This document shows, piece after piece, positions 1-11,799 of a stretch of DNA of 64,000 bases. The position numbers and the translations under genes are program-made. Origin of the DNA: Pseudocercospora fijiensis CIRAD86 (lineage: Eukaryota > Ascomycota > Dothideomycetes > Mycosphaerellales > Mycosphaerellaceae); assembly GCF_000340215.1 (NCBI RefSeq), contig NW_006921553.1, positions 301,470 through 365,469 on the forward strand. The letters run 5' to 3'. The notes beneath the pieces were generated by a model. That model was not told the origin of the DNA. It made no database searches and saw only the letters and a program-made list of their open reading frames with translations. Every line of letters begins with the position of its first letter. The stretch's first letter is position 1.

Positions 1-1232
1 TTAGCTCGTTAAGCCCTATTGTTTACTTCTAATCGCATTCTAATAGCTATAATTTAGACGAGGCCCTATCTTATCCCTATTTAAATATATAGGGAGCTTT
101 ATAATATATAGTATCTAGACCCGGGAGAGCTCCTAACCTTAGGCGCTCCGATTGCTATAGCTATAGTATTCCCGCTCTCTCCTTAGCTTAAAGCCTAGAG
201 GCTCCTCGGTAGCTAGTAGTAAAGACGCGAAACGACCTACGGCTAGTATAGTAAAAGGCAAAACTAATATTTCGAGCCCTAAAGTATAGTATAGAGCTAT
301 ATTATAACTTGATTTCTAGATAAGACCTAGTTAATCGTAAGCGTAGTAAGATTGGTTCCTATTTATAAAAGCCTAGAAGAGTACTATAAGCTTAATAAGA
401 TTTTCTCTTAAAGGCGCGGAGAGCTTAGAGTTCTTAACGTTACGGAGCATTTAAGAGCGTTAAGGCTTATTAGGCTAGCCTTCGGTATTTATAAACTACG
501 ACTACTAGACTAAACTAACGATATCGATAAACTAACAAGTAGTACTTTATAAGCCTTCCGCTTAATAAGGTCTTACTAGGGAAGTAGCTATACGGCGAGC
601 TTTCTATAACTCTTTCTAGATTCTATACTACTTATTAAGGCAACTATAATCGCTAGGGCAATAAGGACGGTCGAAATCGCGTAGATACTAATATAAAGCT
701 TATTTATAGACTATACTACTATAACAATTACGAGACGTAAGGCTCTTTCTTAGGATATAAGCGATAGGGCGAAATAATCCTAAGAGTATAGGTTAGTTAT
801 AAGAGATTATACTAATAGGCCTAGACTACGTCTAGTATTCTCCTACTAGAGAATCCTTAAGTTAGCACTTTACGTAACTCTATAGGCTATTCTACGGCCG
901 GTCTTACCTAGCCTATTACTCCTTAGGCTACTACTCTCTAAGCTACGAAAACCTATAGTCGTAGGCGCTACGAAAACGGACGTGTCCTCGAAATATAGCG
1001 GGCAACCGCTATAAGTAGTAATATAAAGCTAATAAGGTAAGTAATTAGTAGATATTTAAAGCGATTAGGGTTTGTACGCTTCGTACTATAGTGCCGTAGT
1101 TGCTAAAATACTATCTACTAAAAGTGCTTTCGAGAGTAACGTATCTAGTAGTTAGCCTTTAGCTCTCGAAGACTAGTAATAGCTATAATACTACTTAGAC
1201 TCCTTTTCTAGGAGATTCTTAAGCGAGTATAG
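1..1232 (+). other. unassigned RIP-mutated coding-like sequence, left half
   Basis: No product is recognised. From about 380 to 1232 one plus-strand frame can be followed with interruptions only at TAG/TAA, the stops expected when RIP acts on CAG, CAA and TGG. This suggests a former protein-coding gene, probably of an older repeat. The stretch was contiguous with the sequence after 22972 before Gypsy-1 inserted; the flanks 1229-1232 and 22968-22971 share ATAG. I cannot name a family, and a minus-strand origin is not excluded. Confidence 0.3.
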
Positions 1233-1512
1233 TATTAGCTAGTAACCGGCCCTATATACCTAGGCTGAGTTTTAAGCCTATATAAGAGGCCTCCTTCTAT
1301 ATAGTAGATAGGGCACTAACCTCGTATAGTATATTGTTTATATTATACTTCTATAATGCCTATATTGTAGGGCTCTAGTTATTAGCCTAAGCAACGGTCT
1401 TGTTATCCTATTATACTAAACATAGCTGCCTATATTATTATAGATTATATTACCCTCGGTTACCTATACTATTACTACTAGTAGTAGTAGTAGTATTAGT
1501 TTCCGTCCTTTA
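1233..1512 (+). repeat. Gypsy-1 5' LTR
   Basis: Matches 22688-22967 along its whole length. It starts TATTAGCTAG (presumably TG before RIP), ends CCTTTA, and contains a run of TAG triplets near its 3' end. It retains fewer TG/CA than the 3' copy, so it was hit harder by RIP. Confidence 0.9.
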
Positions 1513-2300
1513 TTAGAGCCGAAGGTAGGGCTATCTCTTTATATCTAATAGGTTCGGGTATATCGAAGGTAGTCCTAGGGCACGAATAGCTATAACTAGA
1601 GCGAGGGCACGATAAGAGCCTACGATATAGACGATATAGAAGTATCTCGAGGGGCTATTACGATAAGCGAAGAAACTTCTTAACGAGGGCATCTCTTTAA
1701 CCCCGAAAAGCTATAAACCCTTAGGACTATTATAGCTTAGGGCCTAGTCTATAACTATAGCTAGCTTCTAAGGACTCGGCTCTAGGTCGAAGACCTATTT
1801 AGTACCGCTTACTCGAGATAAGCCCCGCCTAAGGAGGAGATAGATTAATTACCTATCGGCCTTACTTAGTTTGCTAAGACTATTAATCGATAGTAAATAC
1901 GGATTGCAGGTCGGATAGCCGGGGAGTCCCCTATTAATCGGGTAGGGCGTTCCTAGATTCGTAGCCTCGCTTAGATAGTGCTTAGCCTTCTACTAGAAAA
2001 AGAAGGCTACTACCCCCCTGCCTAGCTAAAGGAGATACGAGCTAGTTTCTAGGATCTAGGTATAAACAGAGATTATAGTCTCTCCCTTCGAGCGGCTTTC
2101 GTAAAAATTTACTAAACTAAGCTCCTAGAGGTAGTTAGGCGACCCCTAGGAGGCTAAATCCTAATGCTACCCCGGGGGTAATACTAGGAGAGAATAGCCT
2201 AATATACTATTCTCTCGTATAGCAATATTATAACAAACTAAATATACTAAAAACAAAAACACCTTTATATAGCATTTTATTTTAATTATTTTATAAACAA
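1513..2300 (+). other. Gypsy-1 untranslated leader
   Basis: Lies between the 5' LTR and gag. The bases directly after the LTR (from 1513, TTAGAGCCGAAGG) are where the tRNA primer-binding site should be, but RIP prevents assigning the tRNA. No coding frame stands out. A palindromic CTACCCC/GGGGTA motif sits at 2163-2183. Confidence 0.5.
2163..2183 (+). repeat. CTACCCC-GGGGTA palindromic motif, copy 1
   Basis: Reads AATGCTACCCCGGGGGTAAT, with arms able to pair as a short GC stem. It lies about 130 bases before gag of Gypsy-1. Similar motifs are at 5391, 19333, 22557 and 42532. Confidence 0.5.
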
Positions 2301-4680
2301 TCGAATAAGCTCTAGCTCTAGCGAAAACGAGTATTAAGAATTAGCGGAATCTTCTAAATCCGAAAACGCCCCTAATCCTATTAACGAAGAAATTAGGCGG
2401 CGACTAGTTAATATAAGCGAGCCTCCTACGCCCTCTACGCTAGAGGCACTCTATAATGTCCTTATAAAGATAATAGAGAAGCAAACTAAGCTTCTCCGTT
2501 AAAACAAGCGTCGCCCGCTAGAACTAGGGAGTAGTATAAATCCCTTATTCGAAGGGTAGAACGCTATAGTATATATAGAGCGTTTTAAGGAAGGCTTAAT
2601 TAAGTACGAGCTTAATAGAGAGTCCGACTAGTACAAGATCCGGTCCCTTACGAGGACTACTAGTACTAAGCTTTACCGAACCCTTAGAACCCTAGTTAGC
2701 TACTTAGAAAAGGACGACAAGTCTAATACTAACTAGGAGACCTTTAAGTTAGCCTTTCTAAGGGAGTATCGGGAGCGCGATAGCCGTTATATTAAAGGTA
2801 GTCGCGCGTAGCTTAAGGCCCTCTACTTAGTAAGGCGCACTAAGGATAACGACTTAAAGGGGTATATCCGCGAATTTGTCGAGTTAGTAGACGGTATCGA
2901 GTAAAGTAACCTCGAAAACTCTTAGAGAACGAGGCTACTCCTCTAGAGGTTGCCGTAGCCTATAGCTTAGCGTATCTTCCGTCGCTATAAGCTTAGCGAG
3001 GCCGATTCTAAGAGCTTTAGGAAATACAAAGAGGTCCTAGTATATATTAAGGCCGATATTAATAGCACCGCCGATATAAGGAAGTTTATCTACGGCAAAG
3101 ACCGGAATAACCTAGCGTAGGTTAGGAAAGAAGCTATAAGAAGTAAGGGACCTAAGTTCCTTCCTAAATCGCAAAGTAGTCCTAAGACCGTAACTCCTAC
3201 TATTACTAAACACTCTTAAGACGTTGCGGACTTAGCTAAATCCCTAGCCCGACTTAACCTAAATACGAAGGTATTATAGCGAGTTAGGGAAGTTATCGAT
3301 ACTACTATATTAGGCGATATACTACTAGTCTACTAGGTTTCGGATCCTAACTACCCTAAAGCCCCTTTAGTTAATATCTACGCTATACGGAAGATCTATT
3401 CTAACTTAGATAGCAAGTGCTAGATATATAGCGGTTACAAACATATCTAATCGTCCTACTCTATCTAGAAAGAGCTTCTTAATAGGAAGCTTATTATATA
3501 AGTAAATAGTCGATTCTAATATATAGATACCGGCGACAAGATTAATTTCGAATAGGATCGGAGAGCCCTAAAGCTACCTTAACTAAGGACCCTTCTAGAG
3601 AAGAAGTATAGCGGCAAGATCGAGTTTAAGGACACTAGGAATAGTACCCTCGCCGCTATTACTAAACGAGAAACTTAGAAGGTTAGGGCTAAAATTTAAA
3701 TAGGTTAAGGAGCGAAGTAGTAACGGTACTACCGAGCCCGTTAAAGTTAACTTTGTTTCTTAGGACCCGGACGCAGTTACTAATGTTTACGCGGTTACTA
3801 AGAATAGCGTAGATATCTACGCTACTATAAGGTCCTAAACCTAGTCCTAAAACAAGGGTAAGAGCCCGTAGAACCCTACTCGCCCTAGTACGGCAGCCTC
3901 TACTAGGGTACTAAAGAATAAGGCAGCCGATAAGGCTAAATAATAACGAGAGTTAACCGCTAAAACTAAGACTCTCTAGACAGCTATAGACCGCGCTACC
4001 CGATCTAGCACTGTACCTAGTACCCTATCTATAGAGAGCCTAGTCGTCCTAGAGACTCTAGAGGTCGATATAGAAGATATTACTACCGACATTAGTAGTA
4101 CCCTAGGCCTAGCTAATCTACCGGCCTATAAGCGGAAGTTATCCGATCTAAAGAGCTTTCGCTTTAATAGGTATATAAACAAGTATAGTGCTAGCCTAGC
4201 TAACTCTATAGATATAAAAGCAAACGCTCTCTTCTAGGCTTTATAGTTCCTAGACCTTAAGTCTAATATATCTATAGGAGAGCTACTAGTATACGGTTTG
4301 CCTACTAACCTATTCTAGAGCCGAATCCCTAACGATACTACCTTTATAAAAGACCTCGCTACCTTTTAAAGAAAATAGGGACGAGAAGACTATATCGACG
4401 TCTCTTTCCTATAGTTCCTTCCTAAATTTTTAGGTACCTAGGAGTTAGTAGAAGGCGAATCGGTAACCTACGAAAACTAAGAAACTATCGATAATACTAA
4501 TAAAGAGGGGGTTAAGAAGATAGGCTAAGAGAATAGTAATAATACCGACTCTACTCTAGTTTTAGTTTCTATTAAGGCTGTCCGATTTACTAGCTAACAA
4601 ATCGGTCGAGTAGGACCTCCTCGACCTAAGGAACTTTACTCTATCCCTAATAATATAGACCTTTCCGTAGTTACTCGTTC
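2300..4680 (+). pseudogene. gag: Gypsy-1 gag, RIP-inactivated
   Basis: Nucleocapsid/capsid polyprotein of the retroelement. The plus-strand frame can be read through numerous TAG/TAA. It starts with a Ser/Glu-rich segment, followed by a helical capsid-like part around 2400-3100. Near 3419-3460 is a zinc-knuckle relic with C-x2-C-x4-H-x4-C spacing in which some cysteines now read tyrosine, as TGT to TAT mutation would give. After the knuckle comes a Lys/Thr/Ser-rich linker (3720-4140) that leads into the protease region. The frame changes near 3700, so one small indel is likely. The start codon cannot be fixed. Assignment rests on order in the element and the knuckle, not on a capsid match. 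Confidence 0.68.
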
Positions 4681-4689
4681 CTTCGCCGT

Positions 4690-7111
4690 CGTCCCTACTA
4701 TCTATATTTAGGTTACTATCGGAAGCTATAGTTAGTAGATACTAGCAATGCTTAATAATAGTTTAGAGTTACTTATTATAAGTAAGCGTTAGGCTAAACA
4801 ACTTAGGCTACTAATAACTAGAGACATTTCCCTCGGTATATAGGGAGTAAATAGGGAGGTTACGCTAGTAGGTACCTACTATAATATAATAGTAGACGCC
4901 TTCGGTATATGCTTTTCCTTTACCTTCTAGATTGCCGCCGACCTAAATACGGTAATTATTCTAGGTCGACTATAGTCTCGTATAACCCGTAGTATCTAGC
5001 GTAACTACGACGATAGCTCCTAGGAGGGAACTATCGCTAACTAGAAGGGCAACTAAGTCGTATTTACTAGTTATATCGGAAACACTAGCTACAAGTCCTA
5101 CGAGGATATCCTTGCTACTTCTAGACGGTCTTCGGGAAACGCTACGGCGCGGTTATAAGACCGGCAATCTGCGCTATAAGTTAGTATAGCTTAAATAGGT
5201 TATTTCTAGAAGTGCGCCGCTCCGTACGTTAAGGTAAGTTTCTAGGTTCTATACTAAGAAGACGAATGCTCGAAGCGATAGCGAGTATAATATAACGACT
5301 ACCTACTATACGAGTTAAGGTAATAATACTATCGTAAGTATTATTACCGGACGCGGGTCTATCCGAACTAACTAATTAGAGCGCGAGTCTAATACTACCC
5401 CGGGGATATTATTACGAATCTAACGTTTTCGTAGGCGTTATAAATTAGGACTACTAGTTATATACCTATCGGCTTAAGGAGACTTCTAAAGAGGTTTACG
5501 CGCTGTTTTATTACGCTAATCTCTAGGCCTAGCGATAAAGAGAGAGAGCTCGGGTTCTATAATCGATTAGTATATATACCCTATATAAGAGGGTAGCTAA
5601 CAAGATTAAGCCCGTAAAGGGTAGCGTATATATTACCGATAGGTCTAATCCTAGCGGGAATCCTAACTAGCGATAAAAGTGTCTTAATTAGGAAGCAACA
5701 TTGCTACCTAGGGATAGTCCGTACGACTAGAGATATATTACTAAAAAGTTCTCTACTATTCCTAGGGGTTTAAGGCTAATACCGGAAAGGCTTACGAAGA
5801 TTAAACCTAGTATAGAGCTTTCGGATCTTAAACTTAACCTGCTATATAAGCTTCTATATAATCGCGAAGCCGTATTAGTATATAACTTTACTTACCTAGG
5901 TAGAATTAATCCGGAGGTTGCCCCTCCGTAGAAGATCCGAACGATCGAATATAAGCCTTAGGCCTACCTAGGTTTTAAGCTAAACCTAAGCCTACGAGGT
6001 ATAGTTAAGGATATAATACGGCAGCGCGTAAAGGCCGGCACGCTAGAGCCTTCCTATACCTCGTATCGCAATCTATACTTCCTAGTTTAAAAGAAGATAG
6101 CTCCTAGGGAACTAAAGAAGTAGCGCCTAATTAACGCTATATAAAAGTTTAACGTAGTAACGATTAGAGATACTAACCTTCCTCCGGAGACTAATAGGTT
6201 CTCGGAAGCTTTTACTAACTACGTTATAGCCTTACTAGTTAACGTTTTCTCGGGCTACGACTAGACCCCTCTCTACCCTAATAGCCGCGACCTTACTAGT
6301 TTCGAAATACCTCTTAGGCTATATAGACAGACTACCCTTCCCTAAGGGGCGACTAACTCCGTAGCCTAGTTCGTTCGTATTATAAACTAAGTCCTCGCGG
6401 CCTATATCTCCTATATAGCAATGCCTTTCCTCGACGATATCGGTATTAAGGGCCCTAAAACTAGGTACGGCAATAAAGAAGTAGAGCCTAGTATCCGTAG
6501 GTTCTTTCTCGAATATATCCGGAACCTCGATAGTATCCTCTACGACCTAGAGCGAGCTAATCTAATAGTCTATAGAGAAAAGCTTTAGCTCCTATATAAA
6601 CGAATAAATATTGTCGGGTTTGTAACCGATAAAAACGGCCGCTATCCTAATAATATACGTGTCCTAAAGATAGTGTCCTAGCTAGATCCTACCTATTAGA
6701 AGGATGTCCGAACCTATCTTAGAGTAGTCTCCTACTTCCGTATCTAGGTCGAGAACTTTATATTAGTATATAAGCCCTTATACGCCTTACTTAAGAAAGA
6801 TACTAAGTTCGAATAGACTTCCGTTTGCTAAGCGGCTAAGGATACGGTAACTAAGGTACTCGTTAGCGTACCTATACTTACATCTATTAACTACTTAGAG
6901 GGTGCGGGTTTAATTATTATTACTATCGACTCGAGCGGAGAAGGCTATAGCGAGATACTAATATAGTATAACCGTAAGGAGCTATCCTTACGTTATCCTA
7001 TTAGGTACGACTTAGGACTATAGAAACCGATCGAGGCCCGATACGATACTAGCAAGCGTAAATGCCTTAGAGTCTATAAGGCTCTAAAGAAGTTCCGACT
7101 ATAGCTCTTTA
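4690..7111 (+). pseudogene. pol: Gypsy-1 pol, first part: protease, RT and start of RNase H
   Basis: A retropepsin-like region lies at about 4710-5000, with a degenerate active-site stretch around 4750. RT follows at about 5930-6700. Conserved blocks include a leader about 120 residues before the catalytic site, the LPPxxNxF-like block near 6180, the SRDLTSFEIPL block near 6290, and the catalytic box FLDDIGIKGP at 6426-6455. The connection and RNase H start near 6890 with a readable DSS block at about 6928. The coding sequence stops at 7111, where hAT-1 interrupts it, and resumes at 16519. The RT type, with FLDD and a following IKGPK, is one I know from ascomycete Ty3/gypsy elements. Multiple TAG codons replace Trp/Gln throughout. 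Confidence 0.87.
5391..5413 (+). repeat. CTACCCC-GGGGTA palindromic motif, copy 2 (degenerate)
   Basis: Reads AATACTACCCCGGGGATATT. This copy lies inside the protease-RT linker of Gypsy-1 rather than between frames and is less exact, so it may be coincidental. Confidence 0.3.
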
Positions 7112-7128
7112 TAGACCCCGTAGTAGTT
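7112..7128 (+). repeat. hAT-1 left terminal inverted repeat
   Basis: TAGACCCCGTAGTAGTT is inverted at 16502-16518 and preceded by the 8-bp duplication GCTCTTTA. The same end, with one or two transitions, opens the short element at 34789 and hAT-2 at 61974. Directly inside are two imperfect copies of a GGTTAGTTTAGTTTGCTAAG-like direct repeat (about 7131-7152 and 7172-7194). Confidence 0.93.
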
Positions 7129-7439
7129 CGGGTTAGTTTAGTTTAGTTTGCTAAGCTAAAGATCTAGTTTAGTTTAGGTTAGTTTGCTAAGCAACTATAG
7201 GATTAGCTAGTTCGAACTATAGAATTTATCGGTTTCTAAGAAGTGTAAGAATGTCTACGTAACTCGAAGTAAGCCCTTTATAAGATACGAGAGTATAGCC
7301 GGTAGCGTAGCCGGTATTTTTTAGTTGTAGGAAGGTACTTATGTAACCTTAAATCTATAGACAATTAGCTAAGGGCACTAACTAATTAAAAGCATATATA
7401 TATACAAGCTATTATAGTTCAGTTTAGAAACTGCACTTA

Positions 7440-8660
7440 TTAGGTATGAATTTCATCCTTTCGCTCGCTATTTAATTCCCTAACTACTCGGTAGAATATT
7501 ATTATCTAGATATAGGTAGAACTTATCGATTTCTCTAGAAGCCCTCCTTAAGAAGTTCTAACACTTTCTAACTAAACTATTCTCTAATATTAAGTACTAG
7601 GATAGCTCCTCCCTCGGTATCGGTATAGTATATAAAAGAGCTATAAGGCAGCTCTATAGAACGTTCTACTAGTTACTCGCTATACTAAGGCCGAATGCTA
7701 GTTCGTTCCTTAGAACTCTTAGTAATTTAGGAGATATTAAGGATAGGGCAGGCAGTAACTTCGTATTATATAAGGAGGTAGAGGCTACTATAGAGGAGTC
7801 CTTTAACCTATAGAAGATAGTAAAAGATATAGAGGCAGCTATAGGTCTAGGTACCTAGTTAAATTTCTAGTAGGTAGAATATAAGGATATTTAGAGGGAG
7901 TATTAGGTAGAGTTACGAAGGCAGGTATATAATATAGTCTAGAAAACAGGGATAATGCCTATAACTATAAGTATTAGGCTCTTTAACCTTCCTTATTTTT
8001 CCCTGTTTTCTTTTTATAAAAATCTAAACTAATACAAATTAACCGGAATGTCTATCTTCTTTTAGTTCTTTAAAAAACCTAGTAGCGTAGCTAGTAGCGT
8101 AGCCGGCCTTTTAACTCCTTAGTACTAACGGGATTTTCGAAGACTTCTATTCCGTACGGCTAATAAAGTATACTATACTATATATATATACTTAGAGAGT
8201 ATTTAGAGCGCGGTATATAGCGCCGTATAATCGCGGCTTATTTCGTATATAGAAAAGCTTATAGACGATACTACGAATATCCTTCCTACTAGAACATCTA
8301 TCCTATCTAGCACTATCTCGAATATAGACATTCTAGCCTTTTAGAATCTAATCGAGTGCTTTAAAATCCTTGTCTATAATCGTTATACGCTTCGCGTAGA
8401 TAGCTATAAGGTTAACTACTAAAATAGTATTAGTATAGTCCGAAAAGAGGTAGAAGAGAAATATATATTCGAAGATACAAACTAGGTAGGCTTCTATAGC
8501 CTCTTAAAAGGCGCCTATCGCGGAGGCTTAGAAGCGAAGGTCCGTTCTATAATCCTAGGCAATTTCGCGAATAAGTCGTTAGAAAGGAGCTTTACGGATT
8601 AGGAGCTTAGAACTCTTCTAATACTTCCGAATCTTATAGAGGGCTACGGCTAAAGAAGGA
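7440..8660 (+). pseudogene. unknown plus-strand frame in the left arm of hAT-1
   Basis: Not recognised. One plus-strand frame can be read with RIP-type stops from about 7440 to 7930, and another coding-like stretch runs about 8070-8660. The residues look like an ordinary helical globular protein, with alternating charged and hydrophobic residues, and no catalytic motif is visible. A spacer around 7930-8060 could be an intron or a frameshifted part. The first 250 bases recur in hAT-2 (62280-62535), so the frame belongs to the hAT family and is not a later insertion. It could be a second transposition protein or cargo. Confidence 0.4.
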
Positions 8661-8689
8661 TTAGTAAAAAGACAGTAAGAATGCCGGCT

Positions 8690-8990
8690 ACGCTACCGGC
8701 TATAAATAGGACTTACTTCCTAGGCGCTATCGACGCTTCGTATAATTATTGCTACTAGTAGTAGAAGCGCTAGTTGTCGTCTTACGTAGAGCCTTACCTG
8801 CCGTTATCTTACGCGGAGCCTTACTCGCGACGCCCTTTCTAGTACCGGAGCTAGCGGTAGTAGTAGTAGCCTTCTTACGTTAATATACTATACTCGTTCT
8901 ACTATTTCCGGTCTTATTATAACCCGTAGAAGTAGCAGGTCCCTTCTTGCGAGGCGTCGTAACTTAGTTAAGTAGACTCGGTATTATAAA
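8690..8990 (-). pseudogene. basic, Lys/Thr/Ser-rich low-complexity coding segment in hAT-1
   Basis: On the minus strand this stretch reads as a tract rich in Lys, Arg, Thr, Ser and Ala with repeated PRK/TRK/LRK triplets, much like a disordered DNA-binding tail with AT-hook flavour. Only a few RIP stops occur in this frame. No start is visible, and the upstream part on the minus strand (8990-9690) is not recognisable. It may be the C-terminal tail of the frame at 9690-11000 or a separate small gene. Confidence 0.35.
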
Positions 8991-9690
8991 AGTCGTCGAA
9001 TTAAGGAAAAAAGTGCGTTACGAAGGTATACGAAGGCGCGCGCGGAGCGAGGGTATTACGGAGGTAGTAGATATAGAGCGTAGAGGTATAGGCATCGATA
9101 CGAAGGTTAAATATAGCGAGAGAGGTAGTATCGCGGTATCGCTAGGTAATAGAGTAAGCGTCGCGCAAGCCTATATTATAGTAACGTTAGAGCAAGGAAA
9201 GAAGGTAGATACGGCTAAAAAAGGCAGGTACGGCTAAAAAAGGCAGGTACGGCAAACTTTGAAATATAGCCGGTATATATAGCCGGTATAGTAATAGGCG
9301 AAAGCCTCCTTTTAATAAATAGCCGGCGTAATTATAGTATCCTACTATAGTATAGATATTCTTTAGTAATGCCTTAACTAGCTATAGTAATCTTATAAGT
9401 AACCTAGGCCTATTACTAGTAAATATAAGAAATATTAGGTAGGCTATACTAAACAAGCTAGTTATTTAGTAGGAAAAGGCCTACTACCGTCTCTATATAC
9501 CGGCTACGAGTGCCGGCTATAGCTCTAAATTCAACTCCGCCCTATCTCGGAGACTAAGGTACCGAGCGGAAACCCTATAGCTTATATTTACTCGGTTATC
9601 GCGGAGCGCTTATAGGTAAGGTATTAGAAAAGAGTATAAAAAGTACGAGAAGAGTATCCTAGGATATAGGTCGTAAGTAAATAAGACTAG
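8990..9690. other. spacer in hAT-1 with a short tandem duplication
   Basis: A perfect 19-bp tandem pair lies at 9210-9228 and 9229-9247 (TACGGCTAAAAAAGGCAGG). Several GCCGG motifs occur near 9262-9322 and 9497-9520. A GTG-initiated 74-codon open stretch at 9013-9237 shows no domain and has no support beyond being open. Confidence 0.4.
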
Positions 9691-11000
9691 TACGCCTAGT
9701 TATTTATATAGTACGTTACTCTATACGACTAAGAGCCTATATTATCTTATACTTCGCTTATAAGACCTCGACTCTACTAGTATACTATCGATCTCCTCCT
9801 CGGTCGCTAATACGCTATCTTAATTCTTCTTCGAGTTGCCGGACTTAGTACGCATCTATAGCTATATAATAGCGCTACGCATTATAGAGAATTTCTCGTT
9901 AAAGTTTCTCTCTCGTAGGCTTACTATCTGCCTCGTAGTATAGAGGATTAAAGTGCTAATACTAAAGAATCTCCTTATAGTTAGGATACTAGGGCTCCTT
10001 AGGACCTTTATGTTTTAGGTCTAAATAGAGACGTATTATAAACGTTCTATCGCCCTTTCGCTTACTATCCGCTAGGTCGCGATATGCGAAGAAACTAATC
10101 TAAATATAGCTCGTCTCTATAATAGCCGGGTAAATATAGAGCGCTAGGTTTCTACTTCGTACCTTAGATTTAGGGACGGCGCGGAGATAAAATTAGAAAT
10201 ATAGCCGGTACCTATAGCCGGTAAAGGGATGCGAAAATAGGCCTCCTCCTAGGTTAATCTAACGACTAAATACAATTTCTAACTAATCCGCTATAAACCG
10301 ACGCCGAATTTTAGCTAGAAGCTATATATCTTTATTTTAAAGAGTAACCCGCTTCGTATAGATAGTAAGGAGGTTTAAAAGCTTAAGCTCGGTTACGAGA
10401 AATGCCTCCGTAGCTTCCTAAAGAGTACTAATCGCCTTAGCCGTAAATTGTATACTAGACCGAAAATCTAATGTAATTTCTCGGACGAGTTACTAGAAGG
10501 GAGTCTTAGGGATTAAAAGCTCGGTCCCTCTTTTGTTTTAGAAAAGCCGGATCTAGCGAAGGGTAATAGTACCTAGTTTAAAGCGCCGCTTCTTTATCGT
10601 CGAGTTCTACCTTATTCCCTTTTTTTAATAGAAAGATAACTTTTCTTCGTAATAGCCTTCGTCCCCCTACTCCTTTTAGCCTTCTTCTATCTACCTAAAG
10701 CCTTCTTATTTTTCGGTACTGTTTTCCGAGGAACCCCCTTCCTTCGTATATACTATAGAGAGTCTTACTCTTCCGATATCTCGTTCTCGCTACGGTCTCC
10801 TTATACTTAGCTTGCTTTATCTTTACCCTTTAGCCTCTAAAGATATTTATCTACGTATTTAGGCGACGAGGGTATATCGGTAGGACCTAGAAAATTAATA
10901 AGTATATAATCGTAAGGAGATATTAATACTTCTTGCCTTCTAGAATAAATAGTCTTCTATTAAACCGCCTTAGTAGGTTATCGTTAGATTCGTATAAAGA
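9690..11000 (-). pseudogene. unknown minus-strand frame downstream of the hAT-1 transposase
   Basis: Not recognised. Read on the minus strand, coding-like sequence runs from about 11000 down to 9690, broken by TAG/TAA of RIP type and possibly by one frameshift. The first third (about 10590-10900) is strongly basic, with many Lys/Arg and KKRE-like clusters, and suggests a nucleic-acid-binding or nuclear segment. The later part (9700-10350) is mixed and contains a recognisably protein-like run rich in aromatic and charged residues. It lies immediately downstream of the transposase on the same strand, so it could be transcribed with it. I considered a tyrosine-recombinase (DUF3435-like) origin but saw no R-H-R-Y set and do not claim it. 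Confidence 0.38.
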
Positions 11001-11799
11001 ATAGTAGCTTAAGGAAGGGGAGGTAGCCGGCTTAGGAAGGCCCGAAGAGCCGAATCCTTAAGGTATATTTATCTTAAAGAATATAGGGAAAAGGAAGAAG
11101 GAGAGGAAGAGCGAATAGAGAATTAGAAATAGTCCGTAGGTAAGCGGGGTCGGTTACTATAGCAACTAGTCTGTTTAGGTCCTAGGAATTCGAAACACAT
11201 TTTAGATATATACTAGCTATATACGCCGGCTATATTACCTTATACGTAAACGCTTCGTCTCCTTAAAGCTACTCTAAGCCTATATACGTTTCCGCTTCTC
11301 GACCTAGTATCGCCTTCTATCTCCGCTCTCTTCCTCTTCGTTATCGCTAATTAGGGTTTCGCTTAGACTAAATTTCGTATTCTCTTTACGCTCCTAGGTT
11401 TCTTCGATCTTAAGGTTTTCTAATTCCTCGATTAACTCCTTTAGTATAATCTTTAGTAACCTACCTTAGCGATTCTAGTAGAAGAGATAGTATCGGAATA
11501 CTATAATAGATTCGAAGGTAGTAGGCGAGTATATTCGATTAAACCGGCCCTAGTAACGAGCGATACTAAAAGACCTCTTATAGCCTATACCTACGCTCGG
11601 GATAGCGAGGACGTCCCGAGCGACCGACGCTATCGTTAGAAACTTAGGCTCTAACCGCTACTATATAGCGAGAATATCGTCTCCGAATTCGTCTAGAAGA
11701 CCGGTAGGATCTAGAGATTGTTAGCCCTCTTTCTAAGCCTATAGGTTTATACTTACTCGCGCGCCGATAGAGATCGAACTCTTCTTTATTTACTTTAGT

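Noticed and set aside
1470..1495. TAG-triplet run as a microsatellite locus
   Set aside because: It is part of the Gypsy-1 LTR and recurs at the same place in the 3' LTR.
9013..9237. Open 74-codon plus-strand stretch
   Set aside because: It opens with GTG, has no family resemblance and lies in a spacer of hAT-1. CpG-rich sequence stays open by chance after RIP.
9690..11000. Starship-type tyrosine recombinase cargo in hAT-1
   Set aside because: Composition was suggestive, but no arginine-histidine-arginine-tyrosine set could be found, and the boundaries are those of a hAT element with 8-bp duplications.
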